DNA of 23,752 nucleotides from Candidatus Woesearchaeota archaeon. Its GTDB lineage: Archaea > Nanobdellota > Nanobdellia > Woesearchaeales > ARS49. Positions 6,056 through 12,725 of this stretch are shown piece after piece; the stretch's first letter is position 1, and every line of letters begins with the position of its first letter. The notes below the pieces were generated by a model. It did no database searches and had not been told where the DNA came from. It saw only the letters and a list, made by a program, of their open reading frames with translations. A program made the translations under genes and the position numbers. The stretch covers positions 1-23,752 of the forward strand of contig RFLK01000038.1 of the NCBI GenBank assembly GCA_003694525.1. The letters are read 5' to 3'.

Positions 6056-7435
6056 ATGAAAAAGGGTGTATTGCTTATCGTGTTGCTTTTGGCAACTAGT
6101 GCTTTCGCATTTGAAGTGTCCGTTTTTCCTTCAGAGCGTGCGGTTAACGTGGACGAGACTGCAAGTTTTGATCTTGAGATTGAAAATACGGCGCCCAATA
6201 CTGAATTGTTCGAGCTCTTCTCTTCTGATGTTACTTGGGATGTTAGAACAGAGCATCCTTTGCGTGTTGAGCCTTTGAGCACTTTAAAGACCAATCTTCT
6301 AATAAGGCCGTTGAGGGTCAATCCTGGAATTTATAGCGTTCCTGTTCATTTCAAGAGGGCTGGAACGAACGATGTCAAGAAGGTTCTTTTGCAGATAGAG
6401 GTGCACTCTCCAACGCTTGCAGGGGAATACTTGCCTGCAGTGCGCGGGTTTGTGAAAATGCCTGAGGAGGTGGATCCGAGAAAAGATGTTGAGATAAAGG
6501 TTTCTCTTGAGAATCAGAACTTGCGCAATTTGAGCGAGGTTGAGGTAAAGCTTAGGAGCAATCTCATAAACAAGGATTACAAGACGTCTTTGGGACCTCT
6601 TGAAAAGAAGACTTTGACTTTTGTGGTAAAGCTTGACAAGTTGACTCCGCCTCAAGAGGACGTCTTGCAGGTGTCAATAATTGTTCCAACGCCTGAGAAT
6701 GCTTATCAGTTTGATGTCCAGCCCGCAAAGTTCAAGGTGTTAGAGCATGGAGGAGTTGTGCCTGTTGTGGAGGAGAAGTCCTCTTTTCTGAAACGCTCGC
6801 AGGACGTTGTTCTTGTGAACGAGGCTAATAGGAAGTTGACTCATATCTACAAGGTCCCTGCAGGGCTCTTTAAGAGGTTGTTCATATCAGGTGTTCCTGA
6901 CCCCAGAGTTGAAGGCTCTGAGCTTTTGTGGGAGGTGGATTTGGAGCCTGGAGCCAGGACAACGCTTCGCATAACTTACAATTATAGGCCTTTGTTCTAT
7001 TTGGCCGCTCTTCTGGCAATAGGCTTGTTTGTTTATTTCTGGTTCAGAAGTCCTCTTGTAGTGAAAAAGAAGGCCCGCGTTCTGAGAACTGATGAGCACG
7101 GAATAACGGATATCAAGGTCGTTATTGAGCTTGTTAACAGGAGCAATAAGGTTTTGAGAAAGGTCAAGGTCTTGGACTTGTTGCCCCGTCTTGTTGACAT
7201 CTTGCCAAGCGAGAGTCTTTTATCTCCTGATGTTACAAAGCACGAGGACAAGGGCGCTTTGCTCAAGTGGAAGTTTGAGGTGATGGAGCCAAGAGAGCAT
7301 CGCATTCTGGTGTACCGTGCAAGAGCAAGGCTCTCCGTTCTTGGAGGTTTGACTTTGCCTGTTGCAGCGGTTCATTTCCTTGTGGATGGGCAGGAGCGTG
7401 AGAGCGCAAGTGGAAGAGTTAACATTAAGGTTTAA
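6056..7435 (+). CDS. Secreted Ig-like/CARDB-type protein with one membrane span
   Basis: A 459-residue protein with a clear signal peptide (MKKGVLLIVLLLATSAFAFE, cleavage near 18). It is followed by two or more beta-sandwich repeats of the NEW3/CARDB kind, as seen in VNVDETASFDLEIENTAP (about 30-47) and VDPRKDVEIKVSLENQNLRN (about 139-158). A single transmembrane helix lies at about 313-330 (LFYLAALLAIGLFVYFWF), flanked by Arg and a run of Lys (VVKKKARV). The last 120 residues form another beta-rich domain (VKVLDLLPRLVDI, then ALLKWKFEVMEPREHRILVYRARA) that resembles DUF11-type repeats but would lie in the cytoplasm. The likely role is structural or in cell-surface assembly; this is inferred from topology and from its place right after the S-layer gene. 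Function is not known. Confidence 0.75.
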   Translation: MKKGVLLIVLLLATSAFAFEVSVFPSERAVNVDETASFDLEIENTAPNTELFELFSSDVTWDVRTEHPLRVEPLSTLKTNLLIRPLRVNPGIYSVPVHFKRAGTNDVKKVLLQIEVHSPTLAGEYLPAVRGFVKMPEEVDPRKDVEIKVSLENQNLRNLSEVEVKLRSNLINKDYKTSLGPLEKKTLTFVVKLDKLTPPQEDVLQVSIIVPTPENAYQFDVQPAKFKVLEHGGVVPVVEEKSSFLKRSQDVVLVNEANRKLTHIYKVPAGLFKRLFISGVPDPRVEGSELLWEVDLEPGARTTLRITYNYRPLFYLAALLAIGLFVYFWFRSPLVVKKKARVLRTDEHGITDIKVVIELVNRSNKVLRKVKVLDLLPRLVDILPSESLLSPDVTKHEDKGALLKWKFEVMEPREHRILVYRARARLSVLGGLTLPVAAVHFLVDGQERESASGRVNIKV

Positions 7436-7455
7436 GCGCTCTTCAAACAGTAATA

Positions 7456-7464
7456 TTTTTAAAC
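7456..7464 (+). promoter_or_regulatory. TATA box of tRNA-Tyr
   Basis: The sequence tttttaaac lies about 28 nt before the first base of the tRNA (7488). Confidence 0.5.
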
Positions 7465-7487
7465 CGAAAAATAGCGCTTTGTGCTAT

Positions 7488-7617
7488 CCCCGCGTAGCTC
7501 AACGGCAGAGCGTTCGGCTGTAGAGTCCGCCCACGGACAGAGCAAGGCTTGCTTGGGATGATTGTGGGTCAGCACGTTGAGCCCGAAAGGTTCCTGGTTC
7601 AAATCCGGGCGCGGGGA
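7488..7617 (+). tRNA. tRNA-Tyr (anticodon GUA) with a 58-nt intron
   Basis: The mature tRNA is split by an intron after position 37. The acceptor stem is ccccgcg (7488-7494) with cgcgggg (7610-7616) and discriminator A7617; the C1-G72 pair is the archaeal tyrosine identity element. The D arm is gctc/gagc, the anticodon stem ttcgg (7513-7517) pairs with ccgaa (7583-7587), and the anticodon GTA is at 7520-7522. The T arm is cctgg-ttcaaat-ccggg (7593-7609). Removing 7524-7581 restores a 7-nt anticodon loop. Because G occurs at both ends of the insert, a cut one base earlier gives the same mature tRNA. No CCA is encoded. Confidence 0.95.
7524..7581 (+). other. Archaeal tRNA intron with weak bulge-helix-bulge
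   Basis: This is the 58-nt insert at the canonical 37/38 site. Inside it are two small hairpins, gtccg-ccca-cggac (7525-7538) and agcaa-ggc-ttgct (7541-7553). The central helix expected between the two cleavage bulges (7518-7521 with 7576-7579) has only one Watson-Crick pair, one U-U mismatch and two G-U pairs. The splice motif is therefore degenerate. Confidence 0.8.
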
Positions 7618-7717
7618 TTTTATACATTTACAGAGATCAAAACCTGATGCGTGAGTGCAGAGTTATTCTTGATAATATGAATGGTATGCTCTATATTGGC
7701 GAATAGTCACCTTTTTA

Positions 7718-8593
7718 ATGAGTTTTATTTTTCGCGATTTTATGAGGTGGTTTGCTGTTTTTGCATTGTTGCTCTTTGCTTGCTCTCAGCCTTATAGTGA
7801 TGCTTCTGGTGAGCCCAAAGTTGTTGAGAAGGTGGTTGAGAAGGTTGTCGAGCGTGTTGTTGTACAGTGCGCTGACGGCTCTGTTGCGCAGTCTTTTGAA
7901 GAGTGCCCAAAGAGTTTTGAGCCTGTTCAAGTCGTCAATGCTTCATTGAATTCTTCAGAGGATAATATTACCATTGCGAGACGGCTTTTGTCTGAGGCTG
8001 AGAGCAGGTTTTCAAACTATGCGTTTTTGCTTGATGATCGTCTTGTCATTCGCTCTGGTAATAGGTCAAGGCAGTATTTTTTGAGGTTGCACGAGCTTGA
8101 TGATGGTGTTTTCATAACGGATGTTTTTCTTGATTTCTCCAATAGGTCTGCTGTTGCTTATTGCAATATTGACAGGGAAGGGGAGATGTTGGGAGATTCT
8201 TTTGATTATGAGCGAAGCAAGTGCAAGTACCATCTGAATGAGTCCATTCCTGTTGATTTCAGGGAGTGGAGGGTTAAGGGACCTATTGATTATTTGAAGG
8301 ACTTTGTGAATTTGGAGCCGGTTCTTGTCGAGGATAATCTTCAGACGATCAGCATTGGGGGCTCTTCCAAGACAATTCGCCCTTCAATACATTATAAGGT
8401 GAGAGGCGAGAATGTGGTTTTGAGGATTGATTCGAGGTATCGTGTTCCTCTTGAGATTGAACGGGAGGGCGAGCAATCGCTTGATTTCAGGGATGTGTAT
8501 TTTGATACTATGATGATCGATGGAAAGCCTTACAAGATAACTTCTGACTGGCTTGAGTATTCTGGTGTGAAGGAGTACTGGTTTGCAAAGTAA
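7718..8593 (+). CDS. Probable lipoprotein of unknown function
   Basis: A 291-residue protein with an N-terminal hydrophobic signal (WFAVFALLLFACS, residues 11-23) ending in a lipobox-like LFAC, so Cys22 could be lipid-modified. Next comes a VVEK/VVEK/VVER repeat (35-46) that may form a short stalk, and then the segment VVVQCADGSVAQSFEECP, a 'CxDGS..xxxxxCP' motif that recurs in surface proteins of DPANN archaea. The rest (about 75-291) is a soluble domain with no recognised family. The start is uncertain: ATG 7718 lies about 25 nt after ctatatt (7691-7697), while ATG 7742 lies about 28 nt after cttttta (7711-7717) and gives a cleaner signal peptide. Its stop codon abuts the stop of the opposing gene with no gap. 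Confidence 0.7.
   Translation: MSFIFRDFMRWFAVFALLLFACSQPYSDASGEPKVVEKVVEKVVERVVVQCADGSVAQSFEECPKSFEPVQVVNASLNSSEDNITIARRLLSEAESRFSNYAFLLDDRLVIRSGNRSRQYFLRLHELDDGVFITDVFLDFSNRSAVAYCNIDREGEMLGDSFDYERSKCKYHLNESIPVDFREWRVKGPIDYLKDFVNLEPVLVEDNLQTISIGGSSKTIRPSIHYKVRGENVVLRIDSRYRVPLEIEREGEQSLDFRDVYFDTMMIDGKPYKITSDWLEYSGVKEYWFAK
7820..7855 (+). repeat. Three in-frame 12-nt tandem repeats (VVEK)
   Basis: The units gttgttgagaag, gtggttgagaag and gttgtcgagcgt follow one another and encode VVEK, VVEK and VVER in the lipoprotein stalk. They are a short tract able to gain or lose whole units without a frameshift. Confidence 0.7.
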
Positions 8594-9100
8594 TTATTCT
8601 GTGAGCCTTTTTATCAGGAGTTTTGATCTTTCATCTCCTGTTTTGTATACGGTGGTTCCAAGGGGCGCGATTCTTCCTTTTGAATCTTGTAATGACTGAA
8701 AGTATGGGAGCCATATTGCAAGCGCTTCTCCATTGTATGCCTCCTCGTGCCAGTTTTCTCCTTGTGGTGTTTCGTAGCATTTTATTATTCTCTCAAGTCT
8801 CTGTCCTATGGCTCTTAGAGAATCTCTTGGGCAGTATAGGCCTGAGTGAATTAGAGGGTTGTTGCAATAGTTCTTTGTGAAAGTCAGGGTTCCGAGAATG
8901 TATCCTGGGCGTGGTGTTTTGTTTCTGCTATATTCTGGTTTGTGCGTTAGGACAAGCTCTTCTGTAAGTCCCATTTCGCTTATTTTTCTTGATATTTCGA
9001 GCTCGAAGCTCACGCGCGCTATTCTGTCAAGTTCAGCTAACGCGTCTTCTGTGTTTTTTATCAGCTTTGATAACCCTTCCCTGAAATTGTCTTTGTCCAC
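8594..9100 (-). CDS. Hypothetical protein, 168 aa
   Basis: A soluble 168-residue protein starting at a GTG (9100-9098). Its opening is a charged helical stretch (MDKDNFREGLSKLIKNTEDALAEL...), followed by a mixed region with LTFTKNYCNNPLIHSGLYCPRDSLRAIGQRLERIIKCY and an acidic part GENWHEEAYNGEALAIWLPYFQSL. Three cysteines are present but no metal-binding pattern is clear. There is no signal peptide and no membrane span. A minus-strand TATA box tttaaata (9123-9130) lies about 27 nt before the GTG, which supports this start and a leaderless transcript. It ends tail-to-tail with the lipoprotein gene. No known family was recognised, and the upstream gene on the same strand is also unknown. Confidence 0.65.
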   Translation of the reverse strand: MDKDNFREGLSKLIKNTEDALAELDRIARVSFELEISRKISEMGLTEELVLTHKPEYSRNKTPRPGYILGTLTFTKNYCNNPLIHSGLYCPRDSLRAIGQRLERIIKCYETPQGENWHEEAYNGEALAIWLPYFQSLQDSKGRIAPLGTTVYKTGDERSKLLIKRLTE

Positions 9101-9122
9101 ACTTGAGTGGCCAGATAAAGCC

Positions 9123-9130
9123 TATTTAAA
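9123..9130 (-). promoter_or_regulatory. TATA box of the 168-aa hypothetical gene
   Basis: The minus strand reads tttaaata, centred about 27 nt before the GTG start at 9100. Confidence 0.55.
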
Positions 9131-9135
9131 GCTTT

Positions 9136-9552
9136 CTAAGAGGCTCTCTTCTCAATAGTTTTGTATAGTTTGCTTGACATAATGTCTGGCGTTTGCCTTG
9201 TAATGTCTTCCAAAATGTTTTTTAGAACTATTTGCCAGGCTCTTAGCAATTCTGCCCCGCTTGCAATAGTGCTTGTTTGCTCTGGCTGTATTAGAAAGTT
9301 TTTGAATGTCGACAGTCTCTCGTGAATATGATCCAGTGTGCTTGCTGTCTGAATATCTTCTTTTGACAGTTCGCTAATGATTTTCTTTATGCCCTTGAGG
9401 GCCTTGTTTATCGTGGAGACTATTGAGTGGCTTACGACTCTGAGTTGAAGCTTTGGAGTCATTTTCCACTGTTTTGAGGCATTCTCAACCGCTTGTGAGC
9501 AGTTTATTAGAGAGTCGAGAACAAGTTCGTATGCTTGTTTTTTGCTTATCAT
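9136..9552 (-). CDS. Hypothetical helical protein, 138 aa
   Basis: A 138-residue protein predicted to be almost all alpha-helical, with polar heptad-like stretches (for example QAYELVLDSLINCSQAVENASKQW and NKALKGIKKIISELSKEDIQTAS). It has no signal peptide, no membrane span and one cysteine. It may form a helical bundle or a coiled-coil oligomer, but no family was recognised. The ATG at 9552 is followed by ATAAGC. A minus-strand TATA-like gaataaaaag (9574-9583) lies about 27 nt upstream. The gene is divergent from the suf regulator, so the 85-nt gap holds promoters for both. It is followed after 35 nt by the other unknown minus-strand gene, which has its own TATA box. Confidence 0.6.
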   Translation of the reverse strand: MISKKQAYELVLDSLINCSQAVENASKQWKMTPKLQLRVVSHSIVSTINKALKGIKKIISELSKEDIQTASTLDHIHERLSTFKNFLIQPEQTSTIASGAELLRAWQIVLKNILEDITRQTPDIMSSKLYKTIEKRAS

Positions 9553-9573
9553 TCCTTTTTTCGATGCTGTCTG

Positions 9574-9622
9574 CCTTTTTATTCATTTATTTGTTCAACA
9601 GCAAGCTTTATATACTACTTGC
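9574..9622. promoter_or_regulatory. Divergent promoter region with inverted repeats, suf regulator side
   Basis: The plus TATA box tttatata (9607-9614) is about 27 nt before the ATG at 9638. It is framed exactly by a 5-bp inverted repeat, gcaag (9601-9605) and cttgc (9618-9622). Next to it is tgtt-c-aaca (9592-9600), and across the start codon lies ttaac-N4-gttaa (9632-9645). The minus TATA-like box is 9574-9583. These repeats could be operator sites for the HTH protein itself. Confidence 0.4.
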
Positions 9623-9637
9623 CAGGCGTAATTAACT

Positions 9638-10000
9638 ATGGTTAACCGCTCATTGCAACCGCAAGAGATCGAGGTCTTTTATATACTTCCAGCTTTGCGT
9701 CGCGACCTTGCTCTTGCTTTGAAGGAGAGTGGAAAATCGCAAAAGCAGATTGCCGGCTTGCTTCAAGTGACAGAATCTGCGATCAGCCAGTATATGAGCT
9801 CAAAAAGGGCAGCATCAGTGCCTTTCGATGATGCAATCAAGAAGAAAATTGCTCAGGCGGCGGGCAGGATTGTTGACAAAGCTTCTTTGACTTGCGAGAT
9901 GCAAAAATTGCTCAGGCTTATTCGAGATGAGAAAATAATATGCAAGGTTCACGCAAGAATAGGGGACGTTCCAGAGGAGTGCAGGGTGTGTTTTGAATGA
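9638..10000 (+). CDS. HTH transcriptional regulator (COG2522-like) heading the suf operon
   Basis: A 120-residue DNA-binding protein. Residues 18-60 contain a lambda-repressor type helix-turn-helix (SQKQIAGLLQVTESAISQYM, 34-53), close to the archaeal family annotated as predicted transcriptional regulator COG2522, which starts with a similar 'LPALR..LA..L' helix. The C-terminus has C86, C102, H105, C115 and C118, enough to bind zinc or an iron-sulfur cluster. It heads the suf operon, and its stop overlaps the start of a 33-codon ORF as ATGA. A role as sensor of iron-sulfur status, as IscR and SufR do in bacteria, is an inference from position and cysteines; COG2522 proteins are also found elsewhere in archaea with other neighbours. 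The start is set by the TATA box 27 nt upstream. Confidence 0.85.
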   Translation: MVNRSLQPQEIEVFYILPALRRDLALALKESGKSQKQIAGLLQVTESAISQYMSSKRAASVPFDDAIKKKIAQAAGRIVDKASLTCEMQKLLRLIRDEKIICKVHARIGDVPEECRVCFE

Positions 10001-10098
10001 AGAAAAAGGACAGTTTTGAGAGGATTATGGAAATATTGGATGAGTATTACGAGGGCACAGAGCCGAGAAGCTCCAAGTTTGACGAGGGTGGTGAGTGA
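9997..10098 (+). CDS. Small 33-residue ORF between the regulator and sufC
   Basis: An ATG overlaps the regulator's stop as ATGA (9997-10000), and the frame runs 33 codons to TGA at 10096-10098, one base before the sufC ATG at 10100. It begins MKKKDSFERIMEILDEYYEG and is highly charged, with a likely amphipathic helix over residues 5-19 and a polar tail. It fills the whole gap with the junction types used by the rest of the operon, and its codons look like those of its neighbours. No family was recognised. Without it, sufC would follow an unexplained 99-nt gap. A longer start for sufC in its own frame (TTG at 10016) would give an unlikely N-terminal extension. Confidence 0.6.
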   Translation: MKKKDSFERIMEILDEYYEGTEPRSSKFDEGGE

Positions 10099-10099
10099 G

Positions 10100-10822
10100 A
10101 TGAGGCTTGAGATAAGGGATTTGCACGTGAGCGTTTGTAAAAAAAAGGTTCTCAGAGGAGTGAATCTTTGCGTTGAGCCTGGCGAGTTTCACGCGATTAT
10201 GGGTCCCAATGGTAGTGGCAAAAGCACGCTTGCCCTAACGCTTGCAGGCCATCCTGACTACGTTATTGAGAAGGGAGAGATTCTTGTTGACGGCGAGAGC
10301 TTGCTTGATATGCCTCCTCACAAGCGCGCATTGCTTGGCTTGTTTGTATGTTTCCAAAATCCTGCAGAAATAGACGGTGTTCCACTCTCAAAGCTCCTGT
10401 ACTCTTCTGCAAAGTTGCGCGAGCCTTCTCTCTCAATATTGGAATTTAAGAAAAGACTGGATAAAGTCTGCAAGACTATTTCAGTGTCTCCTGATTTTCT
10501 TGAAAGGGATGTCAATTTGGGCTTTTCAGGAGGCGAGAAAAAGCGTGCAGAAGTCATTCAGCTATTGCTCTCAAATCCCAAGTTTGCGGTTCTTGACGAG
10601 CTTGATTCGGGCCTTGATGTTGACAGTCTCTCTGTGCTCTCAAAAGCAGTTAACTCTTTGAGAGGGCCTGAGTTTTCTGCATTGATAATAACGCATTATG
10701 ATAGAATCCTTGATATTCTAACTCCTGACAAGGTGCATATAATGGTGGATGGAAAGATAGTGGCGTCAGGCGATGCGAATCTTGCAAAAGAGATTGAAAG
10801 CAAGGGGTACGCTTCAATATGA
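10100..10822 (+). CDS. sufC: Fe-S cluster assembly ATPase SufC
   Basis: A 240-residue ABC-type ATPase. Walker A is GPNGSGKST (35-43), the Q-loop Gln is at 86, the signature is FSGGEKKR (142-149), Walker B with catalytic Glu is FAVLDE (162-167), the D-loop LDSGLD follows, and the switch His is H199. The LDELDSGLD sequence and the FSGGEKKR signature are typical of SufC rather than of transporter ATPases, and no membrane subunit is present. SufC drives the conformational change of the SufBCD scaffold. The start is taken at ATG 10100 (MRLEIRDLHV), because an upstream TTG at 10016 would add a tail unlike the family. The stop overlaps the SufB ATG by 4 nt. The length is normal (about 250). Confidence 0.95.
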   Translation: MRLEIRDLHVSVCKKKVLRGVNLCVEPGEFHAIMGPNGSGKSTLALTLAGHPDYVIEKGEILVDGESLLDMPPHKRALLGLFVCFQNPAEIDGVPLSKLLYSSAKLREPSLSILEFKKRLDKVCKTISVSPDFLERDVNLGFSGGEKKRAEVIQLLLSNPKFAVLDELDSGLDVDSLSVLSKAVNSLRGPEFSALIITHYDRILDILTPDKVHIMVDGKIVASGDANLAKEIESKGYASI

Positions 10823-12222
10823 CCAAATTGAACGTTTTGAACAGCAAGTATGATGAGAAATACGGCTTTTCAGAGCCTGAGCGCTTTGTTCTAAAAACTG
10901 AGAAGGGTTTGTCTGAGGAGGTTGTAAGAAAGATATCTCAGATCAAAAAAGAGCCTGAATGGATGCTCAATATACGCCTCAATGCCCTTAAGATATTCAA
11001 TTCAAAGCCAATGCCTGAATGGGGAGGGGATCTTTCAGGCATAGATTTTGACCGCTATACTTACTTTGCTTCTTCCTCTGAAAAGACTGCAGATTCTTGG
11101 GATGATGTTCCAGAGGATATTAAGAGGACTTTTGATCGGCTTGGAATTCCCGAAGCTGAGCGAAAGTTCTTGGGAGGGGTTGGAGCCCAGTATGAGAGTC
11201 AAACAGTATATCACAAGCTAAGGGAAGATCTTGAAAGGCAAGGTGTTGTCTTTACTGATACTGACAGTGCTGTGAAAAATTACCCTGATATTGTGAAGAA
11301 GTATTTTTCAAAGGTTGTGCCTGCAGGAGATAATAAGTTTGCAGCGCTCAATACTGCTGTCTGGAGCGGAGGGAGTTTCATATACATACCTGATGGTGTT
11401 GAGGTTAAGATTCCTCTTCAGGCTTATTTTAGGATAAATGCCAGGAATATAGGCCAGTTTGAGAGAACCTTGATAATAGTCGGGAAAGGTGCAAAGGTTC
11501 ATTATATTGAAGGATGCACTGCTCCCACTTACTCAACTGACAGCCTTCACGCAGCCGTTGTTGAGGTTGTAGCTCTTGAAGGCGCCAAGGTCAGGTATAC
11601 CACAATTCAAAATTGGAGTTCTAATGTTTACAATCTTGTAACAAAGCGTGCTTTTGCATATAAGGATTCTTGCGTTGAATGGGTTGATGGAAATCTTGGA
11701 AGCAAGTTGACTATGAAGTATCCTTCCGTTTATCTTAAGGGAGATGGAGCGCGTGCTGATATTCTGAGCATAGCTTATGCAGGAGACTCTCAACATCAAG
11801 ACGCAGGGGGCAAGGTTTTCCATCTTGCAAGCAATACGCAATCAAGGATAATCTCAAAGTCGATCAGCAAAGGTGGTGGAAGGTCAAGTTATAGGGGTCT
11901 TGTAAAAGTTGCGCAAGGCGCCAAGGATTGCACTTGCACTGTTCAGTGCGATGCCCTGTTGCTTGATGATGTGTCTCGCTCGGACACTTACCCTTCAATG
12001 CAAGTCGATGAGGAGTCTGCAACGATTGCTCACGAGGCAAGTGTTGGAAAGGTCGGAGATGATCAGATTTTTTACCTGATGCAAAGAGGCCATTCTCAAA
12101 GCGAGGCTCTGGCTTTGATAGTTCTGGGGTTCATTTCAGATTTTACCAAGGAGCTTCCAATGGAGTATGCTGTTGAGCTCAAGAAGCTGATACAGCTTGA
12201 GATGGAGGGGAGTGTTGCGTGA
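10819..12222 (+). CDS. sufB: Fe-S cluster assembly scaffold SufB
   Basis: A 467-residue right-handed beta-helix protein close to the usual SufB length (about 470-495). The N-terminus (YGFSEPERFVLKTEKGLSEE...KKEPEWML) and the GGVGAQYESQTVYHKL segment are typical of SufB. Residues matching E. coli C405 and E434 are C377 (CTVQCDALLL) and E406 (IAHEASVGKV); C233 lies in EGCTAPTYST. The C-terminal DQIFYLMQRGHSQSEALALIVLGF is also diagnostic. It forms SufB-SufC-SufD complexes that accept sulfur and assemble a cluster. The start overlaps the sufC stop as ATGA, and the stop overlaps sufD in the same way, so translation is probably coupled. Confidence 0.96.
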   Translation: MTKLNVLNSKYDEKYGFSEPERFVLKTEKGLSEEVVRKISQIKKEPEWMLNIRLNALKIFNSKPMPEWGGDLSGIDFDRYTYFASSSEKTADSWDDVPEDIKRTFDRLGIPEAERKFLGGVGAQYESQTVYHKLREDLERQGVVFTDTDSAVKNYPDIVKKYFSKVVPAGDNKFAALNTAVWSGGSFIYIPDGVEVKIPLQAYFRINARNIGQFERTLIIVGKGAKVHYIEGCTAPTYSTDSLHAAVVEVVALEGAKVRYTTIQNWSSNVYNLVTKRAFAYKDSCVEWVDGNLGSKLTMKYPSVYLKGDGARADILSIAYAGDSQHQDAGGKVFHLASNTQSRIISKSISKGGGRSSYRGLVKVAQGAKDCTCTVQCDALLLDDVSRSDTYPSMQVDEESATIAHEASVGKVGDDQIFYLMQRGHSQSEALALIVLGFISDFTKELPMEYAVELKKLIQLEMEGSVA

Positions 12223-12725
12223 GCGTAATTGAGGTAGGTGCGGGTGAGGAGAAGAAAATAGTGATAGTCCACTCTGAAGATAGTGCGCGCAAAGAGTCTC
12301 AGGAGCGAACAATACGCCTTTTGCATCCCAGTGCGAGCGTTGTAGTTGAAGAGTTTTTCTGCTCTGGTGCAAAAAGCAATGTGACCATAATCCACGAGGC
12401 CAAGAACACTTCTTCGCGGATAATTACAAGAGGCGTTGCACGATGTGGCGATATTATTGTCGCAAATTCGAGGATTATAATTCCCAAAGGATCTTCAGGA
12501 TCAAAAACTCGCGTTGAGCAGAGTTTCTTGCTTCTGGACGGCTCGTCAAGAGTGAGAGCAACGCCTTCTCTTGAAATAGAGGAGGATGATGTTCTTGCAG
12601 GCCATTGTGCAAGCATATCTCCAATATCTGAGGATGCGATAGCTTACCTTGCCTCAAGGGGTTTTGATCGCAAGGTTGCAGAGGGTATGATAGTTGAAGG
12701 GTTTTTGAAAGGAGGTGCAGGATGA
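12219..12725 (+). CDS. sufD: Minimal SufD-like Fe-S assembly protein
   Basis: Only 168 residues long, against about 280-430 for most SufD proteins. It keeps the C-terminal half of the beta-helix: IIHEAKNTSSRIITRGVA (58-75), then SRIIIPKGSSGSKTRVEQSFLLLD (84-107), and the end segment EEDDVLAGHCASISPISEDAIAYLASRGF with H129, which matches the functional His360 of E. coli SufD. The large N-terminal domain is missing, and the start by ATGA overlap with sufB leaves no room for more sequence. The ATGA overlap with sufS follows. Either this is a naturally reduced SufD partner of SufB, as found in some archaea, or the complex relies mainly on SufB2C2 with this as a cap. The assignment as SufD rests on position and on the GH motif. 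Confidence 0.85.
   Translation: MSVIEVGAGEEKKIVIVHSEDSARKESQERTIRLLHPSASVVVEEFFCSGAKSNVTIIHEAKNTSSRIITRGVARCGDIIVANSRIIIPKGSSGSKTRVEQSFLLLDGSSRVRATPSLEIEEDDVLAGHCASISPISEDAIAYLASRGFDRKVAEGMIVEGFLKGGAG

Noticed and set aside
10016..10099. N-terminal extension of SufC from a TTG at 10016
   Set aside because: It would overlap the 33-codon ORF and add 28 residues unlike any SufC. ATG 10100 gives the normal start just after that ORF's stop.
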